A stretch of 64,000 nucleotides of DNA from a virus. Below the pieces are notes generated by a model. The model did no database searches. It had not been told where the DNA came from and was given only the letters and a program-made list of their open reading frames with translations. Where the stretch lies: the IMG/VR virus record IMGVR_UViG_3300017991_000077, positions 1 to 64,000 of that record; one strand, 5' to 3'. A program made the translations under genes and the position numbers. Below are positions 26,467 through 35,434 of the stretch, one piece after another (within the stretch, counting starts at the first letter, position 1; every line of letters starts with the position of its first letter).

Positions 26467-28236
26467 ATGCCAACAGTTACGACACTATCAGGTACGCAAA
26501 TAACTTTGGATTTAGGTACTCGGGATTTTGAAGGGTACCGGTCTGACGTAATTTCGTCGGGAGGATTGGCAGATCAGTATACACCTGATTGGACTGACCG
26601 ATCTGAATTAGACCTTGGCGTAGCTTTAACCGAAGTTTTTGGTTATATAGGGGATAGTCTTTCATACTATCAAGATCGGTGTGCCAACGAAGCGCTTCCT
26701 TTAAGTTGTACCAGACGAAAATCGATGATCGAGCACTCAAGGTTTTTAGGCTACGAATTAAGGCCGAACATAAGTGCTAGCGTAGAACTTACCTTTGTAG
26801 CAAACGGGGCAGGAACACTTCCCATAAAAACACAAGTAAGTGTTGATACCTCGGATGGGTCAGAAGACCAGACTTTTGAGTTAGAGGCTGCGTTTGTAGT
26901 TCCAGGTGCTGGAACCTATACTGGAAAGGTTGCGTTGCATGGGGAATCGACTACAGATACTCCGACTTCCAGCGATGGTTCGGCTGGCCAGACTCTAGAA
27001 CTTGAAGGATCTCCGCTAGCAATCAATCCAGATGGAACTTCGAGTCTAGAAATATGGGTTACCGAAGGTGGTCCCGCAGAGTTGTGGACGGAGGTAACAA
27101 AGTTTCACGAGTCAGAGCCAACGGACAAGGTTTACCGAGTAGAAATCGATGAAGATGATATTGTGACCGTCATTTTCGGGGATGGTGTTACCGGAAAGAA
27201 GCCGGCCAGTGGAATTGACAACATTCAGCCGATATATCGGGTTGGAGGTGGAACCGACGGAAACCAGGTAGGAATAGGAAAACTCACTCGGTTAGTGGGA
27301 TCTTATTCGTTTATCGACAGTGTTACGAATCCAGCAGTTCCCTCAGGCGGTAGGCCAAAAGAGACGATTGAAGAAGCTCGTATAAATGCACCTTTGAGTC
27401 TTGTGGCGCTCAACAGAGCAGTGAGACATGGGGATTACAAAGCCTTGGCGTTAGAAGTTTCTGGGGTATCCAAGGCTAAGGCGTATAAGGACCCCTACGT
27501 AGGATTCAAAGAGAGGGTTGTAATTTCTGCCGGAGGAAGCAATCCAGTGCCTACGGGAACTTGGAATTCCAGAACGGGAGTAGGAACAGGTTTGATCGGT
27601 TCAGTAGGTGCGTATCTAGACGCCAGAAAAACGGTGCCTTGCATTATAGAAATTGATCCGGTTTGTGTCGTAGAAATATCGATGAATATACGGGTCAATC
27701 TATTTCCGAATATTCGACAGGAGATAGCCCAACGATATATAGAGGATGCTCTATCAACCACTTTAGATGTAGATGCCCAGGATATGGGAGAACAGATTCC
27801 GCTTTCGCTAATTTCAAAAGTAATCGAAGATCTCCAAGGAGTCGATTATGTAACCTTCCTTAGATTTCAACGAAAACCGTATGCAAGGAAGATTTCAGAT
27901 ACCTCTTCAGACTGCACTTTCGACGATGTAGTTTATGGCGCAGAGACTCCGACAGATACGTGGAGTGTCGAATTTACAAGTCCTACTGCATTCAAGGTGT
28001 ATGGAGTAGATACCGGTCTTCAGGTCAATACAGGAACTATCGGAGTAGCTTATCTAGTAGATAACGGGGGATTTGGATTTACGGTTACTGCAGGGGCGGT
28101 TGCGCCAATCGTAAGTGAAGTTTGGGAAATCGTCACAGGAAAATACATCTGTCAGAATATAGATCCAGATGAATTTGAGGTATGCAAGTTATTGGGGGAC
28201 ACTTTTACGCTCTCTTTGGTGGGAGGAGTGGGTTAG
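26467..28236 (+). CDS. baseplate wedge protein (gpJ/gp6-like)
   Basis: This 589-residue protein is the J-type wedge that forms the outer ring. The N-terminus has 'DWTDRSELDLGVALTEVFGY' and 'SYYQDRCANEALPLSCTRRK', the pattern of the long J-type family (TIGR02243-like) seen in gp19-tube phages and contractile injection systems. The middle has 'VTVIFGDGVTGKKPASG' and the C-terminal third shows 'RAVRHGDYKALALEVSGVSK', both typical. The last ~100 residues are an extra beta-rich domain, probably a fibre docking part. Confidence 0.85.
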   Translation: MPTVTTLSGTQITLDLGTRDFEGYRSDVISSGGLADQYTPDWTDRSELDLGVALTEVFGYIGDSLSYYQDRCANEALPLSCTRRKSMIEHSRFLGYELRPNISASVELTFVANGAGTLPIKTQVSVDTSDGSEDQTFELEAAFVVPGAGTYTGKVALHGESTTDTPTSSDGSAGQTLELEGSPLAINPDGTSSLEIWVTEGGPAELWTEVTKFHESEPTDKVYRVEIDEDDIVTVIFGDGVTGKKPASGIDNIQPIYRVGGGTDGNQVGIGKLTRLVGSYSFIDSVTNPAVPSGGRPKETIEEARINAPLSLVALNRAVRHGDYKALALEVSGVSKAKAYKDPYVGFKERVVISAGGSNPVPTGTWNSRTGVGTGLIGSVGAYLDARKTVPCIIEIDPVCVVEISMNIRVNLFPNIRQEIAQRYIEDALSTTLDVDAQDMGEQIPLSLISKVIEDLQGVDYVTFLRFQRKPYARKISDTSSDCTFDDVVYGAETPTDTWSVEFTSPTAFKVYGVDTGLQVNTGTIGVAYLVDNGGFGFTVTAGAVAPIVSEVWEIVTGKYICQNIDPDEFEVCKLLGDTFTLSLVGGVG

Positions 28237-28244
28237 GAAGAACC

Positions 28245-28949
28245 GTGAGTAGAGATAGCGATCATGATTTGCGGAATACTGGAGTATTAGCACCCTCAAA
28301 GATAGATGCATGGGTAGTCGACCAGTTTGGAAGAAGAGTGAAATATTCTTTTTGTGAAAAAACGAGGGCAAAGAAACAGTCTGATTGCGAAAGAGCAATG
28401 GAGAAGAAGGCGGACATTTCTTGGATTAAATTAAAAGATAAACAAATTGAAAAAGACCTCATGGAGATAAAAAGAATGTTCGATATTACTCGTGAAAAGG
28501 TAAGTCTTGCTCCAAAATCTATGGAAGTAACCGAATTAAGGACCGTGGTTTCCGATTGGTCTAAGTGGTTTCGTAGAAGTATGATCGGAGTAATTGTATT
28601 TCTCGTTACTACTGGAGGTGCGGCAATGTGGCAATATTCCGCATTATCCTCTAAAGTTGTAATTACACAGGGAGCCATGGACACTATATCGACAGATGTA
28701 AAGGAGATGCACGCAGGTCAGATTAGGTTTATGGACGAAATAAAAGAAGGTCAGAAGGAGATTCAAGAGTCTCAGGAACATCTTGAACGAAAGTTTGAAA
28801 TTGTATTGCTAAAGGGAGCAAGTCACAGAAGAAAACAGGAGAGTAGACATGTCAAAAACAAAAAACAAAAAATCGGACGTTCACAAAAAAGATCTAGAAG
28901 CAGTACCGTGCGCAGACTCTCAGCCGCCAGAGCTGCAGCCTCCCGCTAA
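28245..28949 (+). CDS. single-pass membrane/coiled-coil protein in the tail region
   Basis: I take the GTG at 28245 (234 residues), 9 nt after the gpJ-like stop, with TAGGAAG as weak ribosome binding site; a longer frame begins inside the gpJ gene. A charged helix (about 45-100) is followed by a membrane segment 'MIGVIVFLVTTGGAAMW', a coiled coil ('EIKEGQKEIQESQEHLERKF') and a very basic tail. A membrane protein at this place is unusual; it may be lysis- or infection-related. Its last 100 nt overlap the next gene. Confidence 0.6.
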   Translation: MSRDSDHDLRNTGVLAPSKIDAWVVDQFGRRVKYSFCEKTRAKKQSDCERAMEKKADISWIKLKDKQIEKDLMEIKRMFDITREKVSLAPKSMEVTELRTVVSDWSKWFRRSMIGVIVFLVTTGGAAMWQYSALSSKVVITQGAMDTISTDVKEMHAGQIRFMDEIKEGQKEIQESQEHLERKFEIVLLKGASHRRKQESRHVKNKKQKIGRSQKRSRSSTVRRLSAARAAASR

Positions 28950-29109
28950 TCAAGGGCTTCCGGAGCGAATGATTCTAGTAACCGCTCAAGGGATCGAGTG
29001 GCGTGGATTCAACAGCACCTATGAGGTGTTGGGGTTTATAGATCTGCACATAAATCCAGTTGAGATGAAACAAGGAATCGTAGACGCAATTGCGAAGAAG
29101 GGGAGGTAG
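28849..29109 (+). CDS. small hypothetical protein overlapping its neighbour
   Basis: The 86-residue product overlaps the previous gene by 101 nt in another frame. AGGAG precedes the ATG at 28849. The N-terminal 30 residues are Lys- and Pro-rich and look disordered, matching the basic tail coding of the overlapped gene. The compact C-terminal half ('MILVTAQGIEWRGFNSTYEV') looks like a folded unit. Function unknown. Confidence 0.6.
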   Translation: MSKTKNKKSDVHKKDLEAVPCADSQPPELQPPANQGLPERMILVTAQGIEWRGFNSTYEVLGFIDLHINPVEMKQGIVDAIAKKGR

Positions 29110-29265
29110 ATGCCAAGGATTTCTATAAGCTGGGTCGATTCTCCGGTAGCTGTAGCGGTTGAGGTTTTTGTTGATCTACTACTCGAGTCTATCGATACCC
29201 AGCTTGTAGAAGAGGTAAGCGAGCTTTCGGTAGTATCGGAAGTAGACACAGAATTAATCGAATAA
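29110..29265 (+). CDS. 51-residue acidic hypothetical protein
   Basis: An ATG directly after the preceding stop, behind GGGGAGG, opens a 51-codon gene. The product is strongly acidic and rich in Val, Leu, Ser and Glu (for example VEVFVDLLLESIDTQLVEE). Tight spacing to 29109 and a TAAGGAG for the next gene support expression. I do not recognise it. Confidence 0.55.
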   Translation: MPRISISWVDSPVAVAVEVFVDLLLESIDTQLVEEVSELSVVSEVDTELIE

Positions 29266-29275
29266 GGAGTAAGGG

Positions 29276-29629
29276 ATGTCGGAAATACCAGTAGTTCTTA
29301 ATTTCATCACTAAGCGTCATTCTCGACGTCCTTACGTTCGCCTTCAGGTAAAAGATGCAGATGGAAACGCCTATGATTTGACCAGCGTTTTCAGTGTTCG
29401 ATTTCTTATGTACGACCTTGATGGAGTGCAGAAGGTAGATGCAGCCGGTTCCGTAGAATCTCCAGCTACGGCGGGAATTATAAAATACGAGTGGGCTGCA
29501 GCGGACGTAGATACTGCAGGGAATTACAACGCAGAGTTCGATCTTGATTGGGGAAGCGGTGTGGTTATGACTTTACCGTCAAATGGATTGATCCGAGTAC
29601 GAATTCATGAGGATTTGGATAATTCGTAG
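29276..29629 (+). CDS. baseplate upper protein-like (BppU N-terminal type)
   Basis: The 117-residue product resembles the N-terminal Ig-like domain of BppU: 'RRPYVRLQVKDADGNAYDLT' near the start, 'VRFLMYD' in the middle and 'AGNYNAEFDLDWGSGVVMTL' near the end. BppU attaches receptor-binding proteins to the baseplate. Here it stands alone and directly precedes the fibre genes, suggesting an adaptor. Good ribosome binding site (TAAGGAG). Confidence 0.65.
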   Translation: MSEIPVVLNFITKRHSRRPYVRLQVKDADGNAYDLTSVFSVRFLMYDLDGVQKVDAAGSVESPATAGIIKYEWAAADVDTAGNYNAEFDLDWGSGVVMTLPSNGLIRVRIHEDLDNS

Positions 29630-29648
29630 CGGCCAAGGAGGGCCTTAG

Positions 29649-32600
29649 ATGACTATCAGTATTGATGTAGTAATCGACGTTGCAGGAGAAGCTGCAGGAT
29701 CACCAGGAATAGCTAGAGAGTTTGCTTACTCAAAGGTAAGTCCTGCGCCTCCTTTAGTAACGCTTTCTTTGGCAGATACCACGGGAGTAACTTCGTATCA
29801 GTGGTCGATTATCGGGCAAACTGACGGGGCATCAGCAATTCTTTCGAGTGTTACGGCTGCGTCTCCGACCTTTACCCCGACAGCCAACGTTGCGGCCACA
29901 TATATCGTGGAATGTATTGTCAATAGTGGAGAAGCTTACGCCAGAAATGCTTTGGCGTTTTCTACCCAGTATCTGGGTCTTAGAAAACCAGCTCCAGGCG
30001 AGACGATACAGTTTGGATCGAGTTTTGGATGGGAAGAAGCTCTGTCCGAAGTAATCGAGGCGATAGATTTAACCACAGGATCTTTTCGAATACGAACAGT
30101 AATTGATTACGTGGATTGTACCGCAGCGCCTCCGACTGAGGTTATGGGGGATAGATATATTCTCGATCAAACCGTGGGAGCAGTTCACGCAGACTGGGAT
30201 GGCGCAGCTAAGCTTGACGTCGTGGAATTTAACGGGTCAGTTTGGGAGGCTTTTACTCCTTCCGAGGGTTGGATAGGATATGTCGATCTTAAAGACATGG
30301 ACTATCGATATATCGATGACGGTGTTCCTGATTGGGAGCCAGCACCACATGCAGGCTCCTTAGATCAGGCATACGATAATTTAGGCGCAGGTGCTGGTAG
30401 GTCGATCACAGCAGATAGTGGACCGGTCGAAATTACTGTTCCTGACACGACAAACGATGTTGGGCTTAAGGTAATCAATAATGATGACACGAATGATCCA
30501 TCAGCTTTAGAAATAGAAAATAATACTTCAAGCGGAACTAGTATAGAATTTACAGGATCGGGAGATGGAAGAATTATCGGAACGAATAGGGATGTAAGTT
30601 TTTCAGCTTCTAATTCTTCTGGTAGTAAGTATACAGCTTCTTTAGGTGCAGATGGTTCAGGTGCAGGAGACGTTTCTGCAATATTATTAGCTCTTGCTAC
30701 TGGTGCAGGAGATGCGGATGTCGAGATTATAGCAACTAGTATAGGTGCAGGTGCGGCTGGAGTTTCAATTAGTGCAGATGACTTGATAGATATTGATGCA
30801 GGTACTGCGCTATCTATTAATTCAAGTGGTGGGGTTATCAATATCGGTAATGACGCAGATGCACAAAATATCAATATGGGAACCGGTGCTGCAGCAAGAA
30901 CAATAACAATAGGTAATGCTACGGGTGCAACGGCTGTAGATCTCAAATCAGGTACTGGCGGTATAAATTTAAACGATGGTGTTGCACAGTTGGATCTAGA
31001 TGGAGCTGGAGCATTAACAGAAAATTCGTTGGTTAGTGCGGATATTACTCCTTCGGGAGCGTTGACTCTTCGAGGAGGGGGAGTCAGTCAATTTGGAGAT
31101 GATACTGGTTATTTTGATTTTGGTGGAACGGGAGCATTATCAACTTCGGGGATTACTACGGTAGATTTAGATTGTTCAGGTGCGCTATCTATTAATTCAA
31201 GTGGTGGGGTTCTCAATATTGGCAACGATGCAGATGCACAAAATATCAATATTGGAACGGGTGCTGCTGCAAGAACAATTACAATTGGCAATGCCACTGG
31301 TGCAACAGCTGTTGATATTCTATCTGGAACTGGCGGTATAAATTTAAACGATGGTATCGCACAGTTGGATCTAGATGGTGCTGGTGCTTTAACAGAGACG
31401 TCACTTGTCAGTGCGGATATAACTCCGTCGGGGGCGTTAACTCTTCGAGGTGGAGGAGTCAGTCAATTTGGTGATGACACAGGCTATTTTGCTTTTGGGG
31501 GAACTGGGGCATTGTCGACTTCCGGTATCACTACTATTGATTTAGATTGTTCTGGAGCACTTTCACTCAATTCAAGCGGCGGGGTTATCAATATCGGTAA
31601 TGACGCAGATGCACAAAACATAAATATTGGCACAGGAGCGGCTGCACGAACAATTACCGTTGGTAATGCTACGGGTGCGACAGGAGTGGCGATTAATACT
31701 GGGTCTGGTGGACTAGTGGTCACTTCTGGAGGAATATTGACTCTAGGAGGAACGACAGCTTGTACATTAACGGGCAGTTCTGTTTCTATTAATTCAAGTG
31801 CTAGTAATATAGATATTGGAACAAACGCACTTGCACAAAGTGTAAATATTGGAACGGGAGCTGGAGCTAAAGCGGTAACAGTAGGGAGTTTAACGACTAC
31901 ATCTTCTCTGGCGTTATTGGCTGGAACTGGTTTGATGTCTTTTGCGGATGGCTACAAAGCTGGTTCTACTTATTCATCTGATTTAGTTTTGTCGGATAGT
32001 AGTGCGGAATGGAGTAATTTTGAGACTCTATTCGGAGAAGTCAGTTTAGTGAATGCTGTCAATCAAGCAATGTCCGTAGTTAATACGGGTTTTGGGGGAA
32101 ATATTGATAGTGCTGCTACTACAGTTCAGGATGTTTTTGATGAATATGATAGAGAAGCATCCGAAAGAGAATGGGACGGGTCATTTGTAAATTCTTCACA
32201 CAAAATTGCCTCAACAAGGGGACAAGCTCAAGATGTTTTCAGTGTTTCACTTTTTGGTAGTTTTGTTACTTCGGGAACTTGCAATCTAACACCGGATGGA
32301 ACTTCAGGAACTGAATTAGATTTAGCAAACGATGCGGCTTATACTGGTAAGGGAATTATTCAAGCTGCAAGAGCAGATATGACTTCTGGTACTCCATTAG
32401 TAAAAAGTTGGGAAGTCAGCTTTACTGTATTCAATGATGGCGGGACTTTGCGATTAATTGGTTCTGATGTTAATGAGCTTCATTCAACCAATAATGGAAA
32501 TGAAAGTGATTGGGAAGTTTATCTAGATCTTAATCAAACAGATGAAGAATTGGAGATTATTGGGAAGTCTTCAACAAGTGTGGGAACGGGTTACACTTTA

Positions 32601-32660
32601 GCTTTTCAAGGTGGTTTTCGAATTGAGAAACTAGATACTTCGTTGCTCGTGGGACCATAA
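29649..32660 (+). CDS. tail fibre protein with 125-residue repeats
   Basis: The 1003-residue product starts with an Ig/PKD-like region (residues 1-115), then a segment 'YVDLKDMDYRYIDDGVPDW' typical of fibre N-terminal parts. From about residue 385 it contains two full and one partial copies of a 125-residue Gly/Thr/Asp-rich repeat that includes 'INIGNDADAQNINIGTGAAA', the pattern of trimeric beta-helical fibre shafts. The last ~250 residues are globular. DNA from about 30470 to the end is clearly more AT-rich than the first 800 bp, so the shaft and tip seem to have been acquired separately. Confidence 0.8.
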   Translation: MTISIDVVIDVAGEAAGSPGIAREFAYSKVSPAPPLVTLSLADTTGVTSYQWSIIGQTDGASAILSSVTAASPTFTPTANVAATYIVECIVNSGEAYARNALAFSTQYLGLRKPAPGETIQFGSSFGWEEALSEVIEAIDLTTGSFRIRTVIDYVDCTAAPPTEVMGDRYILDQTVGAVHADWDGAAKLDVVEFNGSVWEAFTPSEGWIGYVDLKDMDYRYIDDGVPDWEPAPHAGSLDQAYDNLGAGAGRSITADSGPVEITVPDTTNDVGLKVINNDDTNDPSALEIENNTSSGTSIEFTGSGDGRIIGTNRDVSFSASNSSGSKYTASLGADGSGAGDVSAILLALATGAGDADVEIIATSIGAGAAGVSISADDLIDIDAGTALSINSSGGVINIGNDADAQNINMGTGAAARTITIGNATGATAVDLKSGTGGINLNDGVAQLDLDGAGALTENSLVSADITPSGALTLRGGGVSQFGDDTGYFDFGGTGALSTSGITTVDLDCSGALSINSSGGVLNIGNDADAQNINIGTGAAARTITIGNATGATAVDILSGTGGINLNDGIAQLDLDGAGALTETSLVSADITPSGALTLRGGGVSQFGDDTGYFAFGGTGALSTSGITTIDLDCSGALSLNSSGGVINIGNDADAQNINIGTGAAARTITVGNATGATGVAINTGSGGLVVTSGGILTLGGTTACTLTGSSVSINSSASNIDIGTNALAQSVNIGTGAGAKAVTVGSLTTTSSLALLAGTGLMSFADGYKAGSTYSSDLVLSDSSAEWSNFETLFGEVSLVNAVNQAMSVVNTGFGGNIDSAATTVQDVFDEYDREASEREWDGSFVNSSHKIASTRGQAQDVFSVSLFGSFVTSGTCNLTPDGTSGTELDLANDAAYTGKGIIQAARADMTSGTPLVKSWEVSFTVFNDGGTLRLIGSDVNELHSTNNGNESDWEVYLDLNQTDEELEIIGKSSTSVGTGYTLAFQGGFRIEKLDTSLLVGP
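30810..31690 (+). repeat. 375-bp coding repeat in the fibre gene
   Basis: Units start at 30810, 31185 and 31560, exactly 375 bp (125 codons) apart; the third is truncated after about 130 bp. Third-codon positions differ between copies while the protein is nearly the same, so the copies are old or under protein-level selection. Confidence 0.8.
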
Positions 32661-32669
32661 GGAGTCAAG

Positions 32670-35432
32670 ATGACTAGTATCAATAACGTAGTTAAATGTC
32701 TGGCTAAAGGGGTATTTTCTACTACCGATGCAACAGCTACAGATATTGAAGTTAAAAACAATCTTGCGGAAATGTTACCCGAAAGTAACGATGAAGCAGT
32801 TGTTAGAGTGGCTTGTAAAGTAACGGCTAGAAATAGACATTTTGCAGCTATTGCTTACTATTTTGAAGTTCATGCGTTATTTGAATACAATCGATTTGAG
32901 AATAACGAATTTCATCAAATTGGAACGGCTACTTCAACCACGCATTCAGAACCCGCTTCATCTGTTTTAACGTGTACAATGAATGATGATAATAGTGATA
33001 TAAGCTTACAGATTGCAGGTGAAGCCGGTGAAACTTTCGATTGGAATTACGAAGCGCAAATAAACGCAGCGGTAATAGATGAACATTTGGATTGGCTTAC
33101 TTTTCAAATTTTTGACGGATTGAGTGGAGTTGCAAATTTAGATGAAGATATTGAAGTAAATGGAACAACCGTTTCTCCTACTTTTGTTTATTATGGTGGC
33201 GATGCAACCAATAGTGATTGGACTGCACAAGTAGGAGAAACTTTAACAAAAATTGCTGGAACACCTACACTTAACGATGGTTCGCCTTGTTTGGGAAGTG
33301 ATGACGATTCAGTATTGTGTGACGGTAGCACTTATTATCAAGATTCTGGTTCAAGTTTCGGTGATATTGGAACAAATGACGTTATATTTATGGGATTAAT
33401 TAAAGGAGGTTCGTCTAAATATCTTGCATCAAAAAGAGATGGGTCTAGTGAAGGTTGGAATATATCTTGTACGGGAACAAGAATAGCTTTAGTGATGGAA
33501 GATGGTTCCACTAATACTGCTACGGTATATGGGGCGTCTAATTCGTTTTTAGACGGTGAGTGGGGATTTTTTGTTATCTGTATCGATAGAGATGAAGCGA
33601 GTGTAAACGGTTCATCTATAATAACAAATGGATCATTGACTGGTACTGGAGTAGATTTTTCTAGTGTTGGGGATGCTGATAGTACAGTTAGTCTTACTTT
33701 TGGTGCTACTACTACAGGCACTAGTGGATTTGATTCTAACATAGCTTATTTTGCCATGTATCAGGGTGCCGATTTGTTTCCTGGTGGAAGTCTTAATGTT
33801 GAAATTTTTGAAAATTTAGCTGCTAAAAGGTTTGCTCAAGTATCCGGAAGGTACCCACAGAATTTTACGCATGATACCGTAATAACAGATGGAGATTGTG
33901 AAGCTGTTGGAACAGGCGATTGGAATGTTTTAGATTCTACCCTTTCTAAAGATACTACAGCTCCTTTATACGAAGGGACGCAGCATTTAAGAATAACTTC
34001 CACAACGGATAGTTTTTATGCTTATCAGTCAATTACTATATCAGGACATAAATATAGAGTAACTGGAGTAGCTAGATCTGTAAGCGGTTCAGCAATTCCT
34101 CAAGTTTATAGATCAGTTGGTGAAGTATGGGGTGGAACATCTTCAACGGATTGGCAAGAATTCGATGAAACTTTTGTAGCTTCAGCAACAAATTTATTTT
34201 TTGGTAGTAGTAGCAGTCATCCTGGGGTCGTTGATTTTGACGATATTACGGTCACAAGAGTTGACGAGCTTCCAATAGTCGCAACACGAGCATTTGCAGC
34301 TTACTTAGACAAAATCGAAAGTGACGGAACAAGAAAACTTTATTACGTTGGTTCCGAATGGTTAAGGCAATGCTATCGTAATGATGGGACGTATGACGTT
34401 TATGGATATTTGCCAGAAGCTCAGAGTACAAATCAGATATCTTATTCACAGGAATTAGACAATGCTGCTTGGGTACAGGTAAATATTGCATCAATTGATG
34501 TAGATGCAATTACTGCTCCTGATGGAACAACAACAGCGGATGGGTTGATTTCCGACGGTACATCCGGCAATCATACTGTGCATGATGTAGTGGCTACGAG
34601 TGCTGGTACAGATACTTTTTCATTTTGGGCAAAAAAGGGTGATAGCGTTTATGATTGGGTTAGAGGTTATATCACTACCATTGGCGCTTCTTGTTTCTTT
34701 GATTTAGATGCTGGAGTTGTTGGAACATCAGCAAATTGCACTGGTTACATAGAAAATTGGGGAAATGGTTGGTTTCGATGTATTCTTGTTTTTACTGGTG
34801 ATGGATCTAGTAGACATGCATATATCTATTCAGCAGAAGCTGACGGGGATGCTACTTTCTCAGGCAATAGCTCAGATGTTGACACTTATATTTGGGGTAT
34901 TCAATACGAACAAGGGATGGATTACGCTTCGAGTTATATCCCGACGTCTGGCGGAACGAGCACAAGACTTGCTGATCAATTGCGCCATAAAGGCGATGAT
35001 GGAAACATTACAGATAACGGACAAGGAGCGGTTGTTTGTGATTTTTATTTAGAGAATTACGATACTCAAAACACTAAAAGAATTATGTCCTTCAATGATG
35101 GTGGCGCAGCGGCAGATAGAATTAGTGCGTATGCGAGTAGTTCTAGCGACGTACTAGCAGGGCAAACTGCGGCAACAGCCGGAAATGCTGGTTTTTCTTC
35201 AACTGTAGGGGATATTAGTGATGGTTCTAAGCATACAGCAAGATTAGTATGGAAAACTGATCTTCTTACTGCATATTTAGATGGTGTTCCGGATGCTTCT
35301 CCAGATATATCTTGCGATATACCAGATGATATTGATCGAATCGAGATAGGATCTAGTTACGCTTTAGGCACTCAATTTTCTGGCTTACTTCGGAATCTTA
35401 GAATTTATAATACTCCAATTACTAGAGGATAA
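32670..35432 (+). CDS. tail adhesin 1 with LamG-like and carbohydrate-binding modules
   Basis: The 920-residue product has a beta-rich N-terminus (1-140), a shared linker 'NLDEDIEVNGTTVSPTFVYY', a concanavalin/LamG-like sandwich (about 185-370, with 'CLGSDDDSVLCDGSTYYQDS'), a carbohydrate-binding-like module (about 408-535, with 'TAPLYEGTQHLRITSTTDSF') and a second lectin-like C-terminal half (from 'FAAYLDKIESDGTRKLYYVG' to the end). Host-surface glycan binding is inferred from this fold pattern. It is a close paralogue of the next gene. AT-rich compared with the flanks. Start follows AAGGAG. Confidence 0.72.
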   Translation: MTSINNVVKCLAKGVFSTTDATATDIEVKNNLAEMLPESNDEAVVRVACKVTARNRHFAAIAYYFEVHALFEYNRFENNEFHQIGTATSTTHSEPASSVLTCTMNDDNSDISLQIAGEAGETFDWNYEAQINAAVIDEHLDWLTFQIFDGLSGVANLDEDIEVNGTTVSPTFVYYGGDATNSDWTAQVGETLTKIAGTPTLNDGSPCLGSDDDSVLCDGSTYYQDSGSSFGDIGTNDVIFMGLIKGGSSKYLASKRDGSSEGWNISCTGTRIALVMEDGSTNTATVYGASNSFLDGEWGFFVICIDRDEASVNGSSIITNGSLTGTGVDFSSVGDADSTVSLTFGATTTGTSGFDSNIAYFAMYQGADLFPGGSLNVEIFENLAAKRFAQVSGRYPQNFTHDTVITDGDCEAVGTGDWNVLDSTLSKDTTAPLYEGTQHLRITSTTDSFYAYQSITISGHKYRVTGVARSVSGSAIPQVYRSVGEVWGGTSSTDWQEFDETFVASATNLFFGSSSSHPGVVDFDDITVTRVDELPIVATRAFAAYLDKIESDGTRKLYYVGSEWLRQCYRNDGTYDVYGYLPEAQSTNQISYSQELDNAAWVQVNIASIDVDAITAPDGTTTADGLISDGTSGNHTVHDVVATSAGTDTFSFWAKKGDSVYDWVRGYITTIGASCFFDLDAGVVGTSANCTGYIENWGNGWFRCILVFTGDGSSRHAYIYSAEADGDATFSGNSSDVDTYIWGIQYEQGMDYASSYIPTSGGTSTRLADQLRHKGDDGNITDNGQGAVVCDFYLENYDTQNTKRIMSFNDGGAAADRISAYASSSSDVLAGQTAATAGNAGFSSTVGDISDGSKHTARLVWKTDLLTAYLDGVPDASPDISCDIPDDIDRIEIGSSYALGTQFSGLLRNLRIYNTPITRG

Positions 35433-35434
35433 TC

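Noticed and set aside
30365-31723. Minus-strand frames in the fibre repeats
   Set aside because: They are Pro/Ile/Val-rich antisense translations of the Gly/Thr repeats, appear once per repeat unit and have no start signals.
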